Source of the DNA: RPQJ01 sp963823535
GTDB taxonomy: Bacteria; Pseudomonadota; Gammaproteobacteria; Steroidobacterales; Steroidobacteraceae
NCBI GenBank assembly: GCA_963823535.1
Contig: CAWGLZ010000006.1
Location: 248,001 to 312,000 of the forward strand
DNA length: 64,000 nt
Direction of reading: 5' to 3'
Shown here one piece after another: positions 52,179-59,696 of this stretch. A program made the translations under genes and the position numbers. Under the pieces are notes generated by a model. That model did no database searches. It had not been told where the DNA came from and worked only from the letters and a program-made list of their open reading frames with translations. Every line of letters starts with the position of its first letter. The first letter of the stretch is position 1.

Positions 52179-54251
52179 ATGTCCTTGCTCACGGAGCTGA
52201 ATCGCCGCAACGTTTTCAGGGTGGCGGGCGCCTACCTGGCCCTCGGCTGGGTCGTGGTGCAGGTCACGGAAACACTCGCGCCGGCTCTCAACCTGCCGGA
52301 ATCTGTGCTGCCGCTCGTCACCTGGATCGGCGTGATCGGCTTTCCGTTCGCGCTGGTCTTCTCCTGGGCCTACGAGCTCACGCCGGAGGGCCTGAAACGC
52401 GAGAGTGAGGTCGACCGCAGCCAGTCGATCACGGACGTCACGAGCAGGCGGCTCGACTACATCATCATCGCGCTGCTGTTGGTGGCGATGCTGATGTTCG
52501 CCGCCGATCGCTTCATCCCACGCGACTCAGCCGTGGAATCCGTCGCGGACGGCGCGCCGGGCGCGCTCCCGCAGCAGGCAAGCACTCCCGCGACCGACCG
52601 GAAATCAATCGCAGTGCTGCCGTTCGAAAGCCTGAGCTCGGATGCCGAGAACGAATACTTCGCCGATGGCCTGCACGACGAGCTGCTGACCAAGCTCGCC
52701 AAGCTGCACGACCTCAAGGTGATCTCGCGCACCTCGGTGATGGAGTACAAGGACAAGGCCCACAACCTGCGCGAGATCGGCAAGGCGCTCGGGGTTGCAA
52801 CCATTCTCGAGGGCACCGTGCGCAAGGCCGACAACCGGGTGCGGCTCTCGATGCAGCTGATCGACGCCGACACCGACGCCCACCTCTGGGCCGAGACCTA
52901 CGAGCGCGAGCTGACCGACGTGTTCCAGATCCAGACCGCAGTCGCCGACGAGATCGCCCAGGCGCTGCAGGTGAACTTCAGCGCCGAGGAGCGCAGCGCG
53001 GTGGACCAGCAGGCCTCGGCCAACGCCGAGGCCTACGATCTCTATCTCCGTGCGCGGCGCTACGGCGACTACTTTGCTCGGGAGAACGACGACCTGCGCA
53101 AGGCGCGCGAGCTGCTCGAGCGCGCGGTGGTGCTCGACCCCGGGTTCGCCGAAGCGCACGGCCGCCTCGCGGTGGTCGCTGCCGTGCAGTACAACCGGAA
53201 CGATCACACCGCGGAGCGTCTGGCTCAGTCCGAGCAGGCCATCGCGCGCGCGCTCGATCTCGACCCGCAGCTGCCAAGCGCGCACTTTGCCAAGGCTCAC
53301 AATGAGTACTGGGCACACAAGCGCTTCGAGGTCGCGCTCGCCGATCTCGACCGTGCACTCGCGCGCGAACCGAACTACGCCGAGGCGCTGTCAATGCGTG
53401 GCTGGTTGTACCGCCGCCTGGGTCACTGGGACGAAATGCTCGCCGCGTTTGCTCGCGCGGTGGAGCTCAACCCGCGCCACCCCGACGTACTGCGAGACGC
53501 TGGGCAAGCGGCGGCCTGGCTGCGGCGTTATGCCGAGGCCGCCCAATACTACAATCGTGCTGTGGCCGCTGCGCCCGACGACCTCGACTACGCGGCAGAT
53601 CGCGCTTTCCACGAGATCAGCTGGCATGGCGGCCTGGGCATGCTGCGCGAGGTCGTGCGTCGCGCCGATGCCACGGACCTGCGCACGCGTCGCCAATGGG
53701 CCTGGCAACTCGCGTTGTACGAGGGCCGGTTCGACGACACAGATGCGATCGTGGCGCAATGGGCGCCGGAGATGTTCGAGGGCAACAGCGGCTTCAAGAT
53801 TCCCAGGTCCGCCATCGCTGCGTACAACGCTTGGCTCGTGGGCGATCGCGAACGCGCTCGCTCGGCGGCGGCGGAGCCACGGCGCGACTTCGAGCGCCAG
53901 CTGGCGGGTCGCAACGATGCGGGCGAGTTCGCCTTTTTCCCGGCAATCATGGCAGCGTTGGAAGGAGATGCGCCCGCTGCGCGTCGCTGGCTCGACACCG
54001 AGGAACGCTACGCGCGCAGCATCAATGATGCGGTGCGTCTGAAGAGCGCCTCGTCCTCCCGCATGCAGGTGATGCTGCTGCTTGGCGAGCACGCTGCCGT
54101 ACTCGACCTGCTCGAGCAGACCCTTGCCGATCCGGTCGGTGGCGGCGACGTCGCCGACGCGGCCCAGATTGCGATCGCTCCGCAGTGGAAGGATCTCCGC
54201 GACGATCCGCGCTTCAAGGCCGTCATTGCGAAGCACCGTCCGCAGGATTGA
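52179..54251 (+). CDS. membrane-anchored FlgO-like/TPR protein, paralogue 1
   Basis: 690 residues. The N-terminal membrane module (residues 1-70) starts ELNRRNVFRVAGAYLALGWV and ends WAYELTPEGLKRESEVDRSQ, a pattern seen in proteins often labelled adenylate-cyclase-related. A second membrane helix at about 90-108 follows. Then comes the FlgO-like domain (SIAVLPFESLSSDAENEYFA, ILEGTVRKADNRVRLSMQLI, HLWAETYERELTDVFQIQ) and a long TPR superhelix (AVVLDPGFAEAHGRLAVVAA, AVELNPRHPDVLRDAGQAAA). No cyclase catalytic domain is present. It probably senses or scaffolds at the membrane. Bracketed by hppA and IS91 fragments on both sides. Confidence 0.85.
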   Translation: MSLLTELNRRNVFRVAGAYLALGWVVVQVTETLAPALNLPESVLPLVTWIGVIGFPFALVFSWAYELTPEGLKRESEVDRSQSITDVTSRRLDYIIIALLLVAMLMFAADRFIPRDSAVESVADGAPGALPQQASTPATDRKSIAVLPFESLSSDAENEYFADGLHDELLTKLAKLHDLKVISRTSVMEYKDKAHNLREIGKALGVATILEGTVRKADNRVRLSMQLIDADTDAHLWAETYERELTDVFQIQTAVADEIAQALQVNFSAEERSAVDQQASANAEAYDLYLRARRYGDYFARENDDLRKARELLERAVVLDPGFAEAHGRLAVVAAVQYNRNDHTAERLAQSEQAIARALDLDPQLPSAHFAKAHNEYWAHKRFEVALADLDRALAREPNYAEALSMRGWLYRRLGHWDEMLAAFARAVELNPRHPDVLRDAGQAAAWLRRYAEAAQYYNRAVAAAPDDLDYAADRAFHEISWHGGLGMLREVVRRADATDLRTRRQWAWQLALYEGRFDDTDAIVAQWAPEMFEGNSGFKIPRSAIAAYNAWLVGDRERARSAAAEPRRDFERQLAGRNDAGEFAFFPAIMAALEGDAPAARRWLDTEERYARSINDAVRLKSASSSRMQVMLLLGEHAAVLDLLEQTLADPVGGGDVADAAQIAIAPQWKDLRDDPRFKAVIAKHRPQD

Positions 54252-54273
54252 CCCTCGACATGGGCCGGGGGAT

Positions 54274-54378
54274 GGCGCCCGGGATCACGCCAGGAAATAC
54301 GTCGAGGAAGGCAACCTCGGCGACAATGGCTCCGAGACGCACAAGGCGGCCGTGACGGGCGACGCCGTCGGCGATCCA
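54274..54378 (+). pseudogene. hppA 3' fragment, copy 2
   Basis: DHARKYVEEGNLGDNGSETH then KAAVTGDAVGDP, the same loop as at 51917, cut about 10 codons earlier and joined directly to IS91-type sequence. It is in the same orientation as copy 1. Confidence 0.75.
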
Positions 54379-54389
54379 CATGGCGTCAG

Positions 54390-54545
54390 CGCCAGGCGCT
54401 CCTCCGCTACCGGCGGGCGGCTCACGTAGCGGCACACGTGAACAGCTTCTGCCCCGCCCTCGGCCCCACCGCGATCCGGTAGGTGATCGAGGGCCCGATC
54501 AGGTCATCGAGCGGACCCGCCTCTCCGTCGCTGGCAGCAACACGG
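54390..54545 (-). pseudogene. IS91-family transposase remnant (deletion derivative)
   Basis: Encodes DGEAGPLDDLIGPSITYRIA then VGPRAGQKLFT joined directly to CRYVSRPPVA; about 50 residues present in the copy at 27837-28320 are missing between these motifs. Confidence 0.75.
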
Positions 54546-54990
54546 TCACTGTGACCGCAAGCCACCTGCCGCGGGTCGAGGCGGCGCAGATGCGCACCGT
54601 TTCGCTAGAAATGTCTTGGGATTCCGAAGACACGACGACGATCGGCATCGAGGCGATCCAGCTGCTCAACGTCGATCTCTACGAAACGACAAGCATTATG
54701 GATATTCTCAGGGCCAAGGGCGTAAAGGTGATCCGCATTCGCCCGGCTGGCGCATCGGGCGAGGCGTATCACGTGCGCGGGATGTTCAGTGGTGCATCTC
54801 TTTCAATGAGTGGGCCCGCTGCGGTGTCCAGGTCCACAACGCCATTCCCCGGTGCGAGCTGAACGCAAGACGCCTGCGCAGTTACCAGAAGCTGATGCGC
54901 GAGCAGGCGTTCAACAGTGCCAAGCTGGCTGAAAAACGCGCCATGGACAAGCGCTTTGGAATAATGATCAAGTCCGTGCTGTCCGAGTAA
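54546..54990 (+). pseudogene. unrecognised coding remnant, frameshifted
   Basis: One frame gives VTASHLPRVEAAQMRTVSLE and GIEAIQLLNVDLYETTSIMD then ILRAKGVKVIRIRPAGASGE. After about 54785 the coding character moves to the frame CISFNEWARCGVQVHNAIPR then RRLRSYQKLMREQAFNSAKL and ends MIKSVLSE at 54990. It looks like the 3' portion of one gene with an indel; no family recognised. Confidence 0.35.
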
Positions 54991-55059
54991 AAGACGCGCG
55001 GAAGCTGATCGAAAATCGCAACGACAGCCACCCGGCGATTTGCTGCTAAACTCGCGCGC

Positions 55060-56904
55060 ATGTCGTTTTTTGAAGAATTGAAACGACGCAATGTGTTTCG
55101 TGTAGGCGTCGCCTACGCCGTGTCTGCATGGGTGTTGTTGCAGATCTTCGACGTGATCGGTGAAATCCTGGAGCTGCCCGCATGGGGCGGCAAGATGATC
55201 CTGGCGATGCTGGTCATCGGCTTTTTCCTGGCCCTGATTTTCGCCTGGGCTTTCGAGTTGACGCCGGAGGGCCTCAAGCGCGAGTCCGAAGTCGACCGCA
55301 GCCAATCCATTGCGCCGCAGACCGGCCGCAGACTCAACACTTTCATCATTGCCATCCTGGCGGTGGTTATCGTGCTGATGGCGGCTGAGCGCTTCTATTT
55401 CGCCGGTGTCATGACGCCCGCCGCACCAGGCTCCGGCACCGAGGCCGACGCTCTCATCGAGGTACCCAAGACCATCGCCGTGTTGCCCTTCGCCGACCTC
55501 AGCCAGGCGCAGGACCAGGAATGGTTCGCCGACGGCCTGGCCGAGGAGATTCTCAATGCACTGGTGCGGGTGCCGGATCTGTCGGTGGCCGCGCGCACGT
55601 CCGCGTTTGCGTTCAAGGGAACCAACAAGGACATTTCCGAGATCGCCGCCGAGTTGGGAGTGGCACATGTACTGGAAGGCTCGGTGCGCAGTTCCGGCGA
55701 TCGCATCCGGGTCACCGCGCAGCTGATCCGCGCCGGCGACGGCTTCCACCTGTGGTCGCAGAACTACGATCGGGACGTGGCAGACATGATCGGTATCCAG
55801 GAGGATCTGGCCAGCAGCATCGCGATGGCACTGGAAACCAGCATGGACCCTGAAGCCCTGGCGCAAATGGCCCAGGCTGGAACCCGGTCGGTCGAGGCTT
55901 ACAGGGAGTATCTGCGCGGGCTGCAACTGCAGACCGAGGCTTTCGTCCAATCGGAGAGCCCGGAGGATCTGCGGGGGGCCTACGAGTATTTCGAGCGGGC
56001 GCGGGCCATCGATCCGGAGTTTGCCGAAGCACACGTACAGGCGGCCACCTACTGGAAAGTGGAACTGACGCCGACGCGGACGGACTCCGGCTCGTCGGGT
56101 CTCCGGCCTGAACAGAAATTGATCGAATACAACGAGCGTATCGGGCTGGCCATTGACAAGGCAAAGACCGAGGCTGACCGCGTTCGCAGCCTGGCGGACC
56201 GCGCGATGGTCGATCTGCGCCTGCAGGATTCAAGGCGCTTGTTCGAGCAGTACCTGCAGATGAGGCCCAACGACGAGTTTGCCCGCTCGGAGCTGAACAC
56301 GCTGCTGGGCATGATGTCGGACAGCGCGGCCTTGCGATCTCTGCTGGAAACCTGGCGGGTCAAGGGTGAAACGGACAGCTATGCCGCCAGTGAATACATC
56401 AATGCAGCCTACCGGGTGATCGATGCTTCAGAAGCCGCTGATTTTGGCTTGCAGGCCTTGCAGCGCTGGCCGAGCGCCGCCCCCATCCTCTACCAGACCC
56501 ACCGCACCCTGGTTTGGGCCGGCCGCTACCGCGAGGCTTCCGAGGTTGCGGCTCGCTACGACATGCTGGCTACAGGCGGCAATTCCCTGATCCGGGCCCG
56601 GGAAGCCTGCGCCGCAGGTGACCGGGCTACGGCGCTAGCCGTCCTGCAGGAATTGGACCTCGCCAGTAACCGGGATCTGTCGTCACTGTGGTTGGTGCAT
56701 AACATGCTGGGCAACGAATCGGAGCAGGTGCAATTGCTGCGGCCGCTGGAGCAGTCCGGCGTGCCATTCCAGCTGGCCGGCTTTCTGGTCTATCACAAGT
56801 TCGACCCGCGGCCTTTCCCCTCGTTGATGGCCATCCTCGAACGCGAAGGCATCAACCGCCCCCCACCGGCCATTCCGCCGTTTCGTTGTCCTCAGCCGGG
56901 CTGA
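55060..56904 (+). CDS. membrane-anchored FlgO-like/TPR protein, paralogue 2
   Basis: 614 residues. Same architecture as the gene at 52179: ELKRRNVFRVGVAYAVSAWV to AFELTPEGLKRESEVDRSQS (1-85), a second membrane helix at about 92-112, FlgO-like domain (TIAVLPFADLSQAQDQEWFA, HVLEGSVRSSGDRIRVTAQL, HLWSQNYDRDVADMIGIQED), then TPR-like helices (ERARAIDPEFAEAHVQAATY). The first 80 residues and the FlgO domain align closely with its neighbour, while the TPR part has diverged. Role unknown, probably membrane-associated protein-protein interaction. It ends 15 bp before an IS3-family element, so the last few residues may be disturbed. Confidence 0.85.
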   Translation: MSFFEELKRRNVFRVGVAYAVSAWVLLQIFDVIGEILELPAWGGKMILAMLVIGFFLALIFAWAFELTPEGLKRESEVDRSQSIAPQTGRRLNTFIIAILAVVIVLMAAERFYFAGVMTPAAPGSGTEADALIEVPKTIAVLPFADLSQAQDQEWFADGLAEEILNALVRVPDLSVAARTSAFAFKGTNKDISEIAAELGVAHVLEGSVRSSGDRIRVTAQLIRAGDGFHLWSQNYDRDVADMIGIQEDLASSIAMALETSMDPEALAQMAQAGTRSVEAYREYLRGLQLQTEAFVQSESPEDLRGAYEYFERARAIDPEFAEAHVQAATYWKVELTPTRTDSGSSGLRPEQKLIEYNERIGLAIDKAKTEADRVRSLADRAMVDLRLQDSRRLFEQYLQMRPNDEFARSELNTLLGMMSDSAALRSLLETWRVKGETDSYAASEYINAAYRVIDASEAADFGLQALQRWPSAAPILYQTHRTLVWAGRYREASEVAARYDMLATGGNSLIRAREACAAGDRATALAVLQELDLASNRDLSSLWLVHNMLGNESEQVQLLRPLEQSGVPFQLAGFLVYHKFDPRPFPSLMAILEREGINRPPPAIPPFRCPQPG

Positions 56905-56918
56905 CGCAGGTACGCCGG

Positions 56919-56944
56919 TGACCTGCTAGGCGATTTCCGGTCCA
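56919..56944 (+). repeat. IS3 left terminal inverted repeat
   Basis: TGACCTGCTAGGCGATTTCC followed by GGTCCAG; pairs with the right end at 58104-58129 with about 6 mismatches in 26 bases. Confidence 0.65.
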
Positions 56945-56987
56945 GCTGAGACTTTGGGAAGATGGCCCCTTGGGGAGCGAGGGAGCC

Positions 56988-57251
56988 ATGAGGAAGACGC
57001 GATTTTCGGAAGAACAGATGGTCAAGATTCTCCGCGAGGCCGACAAGGCACCGGTCGCAGAGGTGGCCAAGAAGCACGGCGTCAGCGACGTCACGATCTA
57101 CGGCTGGCGTAAGCGCTTTGGGCAGCTGGAAGCGGCGGACGTGAAGCGGTTGCGCCAGCTCGAGCATGAGAACGCCCGGCTCAAGAAGGTTTTGGCCGAG
57201 CGGGTATTGGACATCGAGATCCTTAAGGAAGTCGCGGCAAAAAAATGGTGA
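56988..57251 (+). CDS. IS3-family OrfA (HTH/leucine-zipper protein)
   Basis: 87 residues. An HTH_8-type helix-turn-helix (FSEEQMVKILREADKAPVAE, VAKKHGVSDVTIYGWRKRFG) is followed by a leucine-zipper-like heptad (LRQLEHENARLKKVLAERVL). It binds the IS ends and dimerises. It ends at 57251, overlapping orfB by 7 bases at an A7 slippery run. ATG 56988 has GAGGGAG upstream. Confidence 0.88.
   Translation: MRKTRFSEEQMVKILREADKAPVAEVAKKHGVSDVTIYGWRKRFGQLEAADVKRLRQLEHENARLKKVLAERVLDIEILKEVAAKKW
57239..57245 (+). promoter_or_regulatory. programmed -1 frameshift slippery site (A7)
   Basis: Seven consecutive A residues read in OrfA phase as gcA AAA AAA. A -1 slip enters the orfB frame at ATG 57245, giving the OrfAB transposase. 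This is the standard IS3 arrangement. Confidence 0.8.
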
Positions 57252-58096
57252 GCGCGCCCGTGCGTCGCCAACAGATCGCCTACGTTTGCCAACGGGGCCG
57301 ATCACTGCGACGAGCGTGCGCGCTGCTGAACGTGGCCAGGTCCACGGCACGGTACGAGTCCCGGCTTGAAGCGCGAGATGCGCCGGTCGTTGCCGCGATG
57401 CGCGAGTTGGCGGCTCAGTACCCGCGGTATGGCTACCGCCGCATCCAGGTGTTCCTGGCGCGTCGGGGCTACGTGATGAGCCCCGACCGGGCACACCGGC
57501 TTTGGCGCCTGCATCGGCTGCAGGTGCCGAAGAAGCGGCCACGGCGGCGCGTGGCGGCCAGTCGGCCGCGACCGTTGCCGGCGACGGCCATGGGCCAGGT
57601 GTGGGCCTACGATTTCGTCTACGACGCCTGCGCCAACGGCCAGCAACTGAAGTGCCTGACGGTCGTCGATGAGTTCACGCGCGAGTGCCTTGCCATCGAC
57701 GTGGCCGGCGGTATCCGTTCGGGTCGGGTGATCGAAGTATTGAGCCGGCTGGTCAGCGTTCACGGCAGCCCGCGTTATCTGCGCTCGGACAACGGCCCGG
57801 AGTTTGTGTCACGGGCCGTCCTGAAGTGGCTGACGCAGGCCAACATCGACACCGCCCACATCGACCCCGGCAAGCCGTGGCAGAACGGGTCGAACGAAAG
57901 CTTCAACGGCAAGTTCCGCGACGAGTGCTTGAGCATGGAGTGGTTCAGGAATCGCATCGATGCGAAGATCGTCATCGAGCAGTTCCGTCGTCAGTACAAC
58001 GAGGTTCGACCACACTCGAGCCTTGGGCAACTGACGCCGGTCGAGTTCAAGCAGAGATTGATTTCAACAACCAACCCCAACTCGGCCATCTCCTAA
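57245..58096 (+). CDS. IS3-family OrfB (DDE transposase catalytic subunit)
   Basis: 283 residues. HTH_21 region RYGYRRIQVFLARRGYVMSP, then the integrase-fold core with Asp123 (YDFVYD), Asp182 (SDNGPEF) and Glu218 (NESFNGKFRDEC), and the usual end RRQYNEVRPHSSLGQLTPVE. All catalytic residues are present, so the element should be active. It is expressed as an OrfAB fusion by -1 frameshifting, and possibly alone from ATG 57245. Confidence 0.92.
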   Translation: MVSAPVRRQQIAYVCQRGRSLRRACALLNVARSTARYESRLEARDAPVVAAMRELAAQYPRYGYRRIQVFLARRGYVMSPDRAHRLWRLHRLQVPKKRPRRRVAASRPRPLPATAMGQVWAYDFVYDACANGQQLKCLTVVDEFTRECLAIDVAGGIRSGRVIEVLSRLVSVHGSPRYLRSDNGPEFVSRAVLKWLTQANIDTAHIDPGKPWQNGSNESFNGKFRDECLSMEWFRNRIDAKIVIEQFRRQYNEVRPHSSLGQLTPVEFKQRLISTTNPNSAIS

Positions 58097-58103
58097 GCCA
58101 TCA

Positions 58104-58129
58104 CTGGACCGTAGATTGCCAGCAGGTCA
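58104..58129 (-). repeat. IS3 right terminal inverted repeat
   Basis: Its reverse complement begins TGACCTGCTGGCAATCTACG then GTCCAG, matching the left end. Confidence 0.65.
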
Positions 58130-58134
58130 GCGGC

Positions 58135-58350
58135 GCATACTCGAACTGCTTCGGCCTGATCTCCGGCGATGAATCCCAGCGCGTCAGGAGTATCTCCGTC
58201 TGCGGTGCCTGCTCGATTTCTACCGTCGTGATGACATACTTGCGCGGCACGGGCCGGTCGCCTTCCTTGGTGACGGTCGGGGCGCCGAGGCTCTTCTCGA
58301 GCACGGCATTGCGGCCCTTGGGGCCAAGGGTCACCTTGACCGCGTTGGCC
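58135..58350 (-). pseudogene. groEL N-terminal fragment joined to a DUF2092-like C-terminal fragment
   Basis: One open frame reads LANAVKVTLGPKGRNAVLEK then SLGAPTVTKEG, which is GroEL residues about 17-47. It changes abruptly to PVPRKYVITTVEIEQAPQTE then LLTRWDSSPEIRPKQFEYAP, resembling the end of DUF2092-type exported proteins. The chimera runs into the IS3 right end. The complete groEL is at the window's right edge. Confidence 0.75.
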
Positions 58351-58361
58351 AGCTGGTATTA

Positions 58362-58381
58362 CGAGATCCTCGAGGATCTCG
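58362..58381. repeat. 20-bp perfect palindrome
   Basis: CGAGATCCTCGAGGATCTCG is its own reverse complement with no loop. It lies in the debris between the IS3 element and the nitrilase-like gene, and could be a chance feature or a protein-binding site. Confidence 0.6.
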
Positions 58382-58482
58382 CGCAGTTGAGCCGGTACTG
58401 GCGCGAGCGCTCATAGGGCGATGTCCGCGGTCGCTCGTGCGTCGCCGGAACGAGCATGTAGTCACGTCGAAGAACGGCAGCC

Positions 58483-59448
58483 CTAGACGTCGACCGTCGT
58501 GGTCCAGGCCCGCCACTCGTTGTTGCTGGCCGCGCGGTCGATGCTCCTAAGCAGTCCCGTACTCTCGATGCGATACACCGCCTGTGAGGCATCGGTGGTC
58601 GAGCCGTCGTTGTTAATCATCAGCCCGCCGGACTTCGCGCAGTTGAACTTGGCGTCGGGCATCATGCCCGCGCTGAGCAAGAGATGGATGTCCACTCGCG
58701 TACCCGTTCCGAGTTCATTGCGCAATTTCGAGCCGACGTGGTCGGCACAGATCTCGAGGCCGAACCGAATTCCCTTCCACTGGAAGGCTCCCGATGCCGT
58801 GCCCGGCACGAAGCGGTAACGTTCGTCCTGGTCGCCATAGGCGGTGCCCCGCAGGCGGACGTCCGTCTTGATCTCATCCGACGGATGCTTCTTGTCGTAG
58901 AGGTGCACCGTCTCGCCGCCGGCGAGCAGCGGGGCGGTGTTGTAAACGGGCGAAAGGCTTCCCGCGCGCAACTTTTCGATCCCGGCACGCAGCTTCTTGA
59001 AGTAGACGTACTCGCGCCACATGATGGTCCCCGGGGCGAGCAGCAGATTCGGGTGGGCGCTGGTCGCCGACGACAGCGCATCGACGATCGCCTTCTTCTC
59101 CTTCTCCGAATAGGCGACCTTGCGGCGCTCCGCCAGCCCTTCCTCCATGTCCGCGCCGGTGTTCGCATAGGTGAGCTTGCCGCCGGCGCTGGTCACGGTC
59201 GCCGCCTTCATCGGGTCCCACGCCTTGAACGCCGGATCGTTGAAGTCCGACATCGTGTAGTTCTTGCGCGCAAACATGTACTCGGGCCCGGTGATGATCA
59301 GAAGGTTGTTCGCCAGCGGCGAGTGGTACTGGAGACAAATGTCGCGCACGCAGCGCGTGACAAACGCGAGCCGGGACTCCGGCTTCGAGATGTGATTCTC
59401 ATAGACGTCGAACCGCAAGCTGGCGATCGTCAGGTTCTTGATAGCCAT
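58483..59448 (-). CDS. nitrilase-superfamily-like hydrolase
   Basis: 321 residues without a signal peptide. The three expected catalytic positions are present in order: Glu56 (TGPEYMF), Lys186/187 (HLYDKKHPSDE) and Cys234 (RFGLEICADH), matching the Glu-Lys-Cys triad of carbon-nitrogen hydrolases. Between Glu and Lys there is an insert rich in charged residues (AERRKVAYSEKEKKAIVDAL). It is an outlier in the family, so an amide- or nitrile-type substrate is likely but unnamed. It sits in the 58-62 kb island with two other odd proteins. The start at 59448 fits the first beta strand (LTIASLRFDVY). Confidence 0.6.
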   Translation of the reverse strand: MAIKNLTIASLRFDVYENHISKPESRLAFVTRCVRDICLQYHSPLANNLLIITGPEYMFARKNYTMSDFNDPAFKAWDPMKAATVTSAGGKLTYANTGADMEEGLAERRKVAYSEKEKKAIVDALSSATSAHPNLLLAPGTIMWREYVYFKKLRAGIEKLRAGSLSPVYNTAPLLAGGETVHLYDKKHPSDEIKTDVRLRGTAYGDQDERYRFVPGTASGAFQWKGIRFGLEICADHVGSKLRNELGTGTRVDIHLLLSAGMMPDAKFNCAKSGGLMINNDGSTTDASQAVYRIESTGLLRSIDRAASNNEWRAWTTTVDV

Positions 59449-59549
59449 GAATCGGATCCCTGTGAAAACGGACGGTAAATACGCCGGCTCGAACGCAAGC
59501 CGGCAACGGCGGTCGGCGGGGGCGAATAGGAAGTTCAAACCGCATTTCC

Positions 59550-59696
59550 GTGGCGAGGCTATTCGCGTACGGAGCCTATGTCGAGCACATGAACCGCACG
59601 CTGCTCGACGAATGCTTCCGCGTGCAGGGCCGGCAGACCTGGTACATCGGCACCGATGAGATCCAGCGGGACCTCGATCGCTTCATGCGCTACTAA
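59550..59696 (+). pseudogene. IS481-family transposase C-terminal fragment
   Basis: Encodes YGAYVEHMNRTLLDECFRVQ then GRQTWYIGTDEIQRDLDRFM and RYY-stop. This is the Glu-containing C-terminal motif of IS481-type DDE transposases. It overlaps the last few codons of the gene at 59683 and is preceded by the repeat GGAAGTTCAAACC. Confidence 0.75.

Larger units (their letters stand above)
56919..58129 (+). mobile_element. intact IS3-family insertion sequence (IS51/IS407-like)
   Basis: About 1.2 kb with imperfect terminal inverted repeats: left TGACCTGCTAGGC...CGGTCCAG, right (reverse complement) TGACCTGCTGGC...CGGTCCAG. The TG...CA ends and two overlapping reading frames are typical of IS3. No clear target-site duplication was found; the 3 bp flanks are CGG and GCG. 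Confidence 0.8.

Noticed and set aside
52179..56904. Adenylate cyclases
   Set aside because: Proteins with this N-terminal module are often annotated as adenylate cyclase, but no class III cyclase catalytic domain is present in either gene.
56905..58135. Target-site duplication of the IS3 element
   Set aside because: With TG...CA ends the flanking triplets are CGG and GCG. They match only if one end is shifted by a base, so no duplication is claimed.
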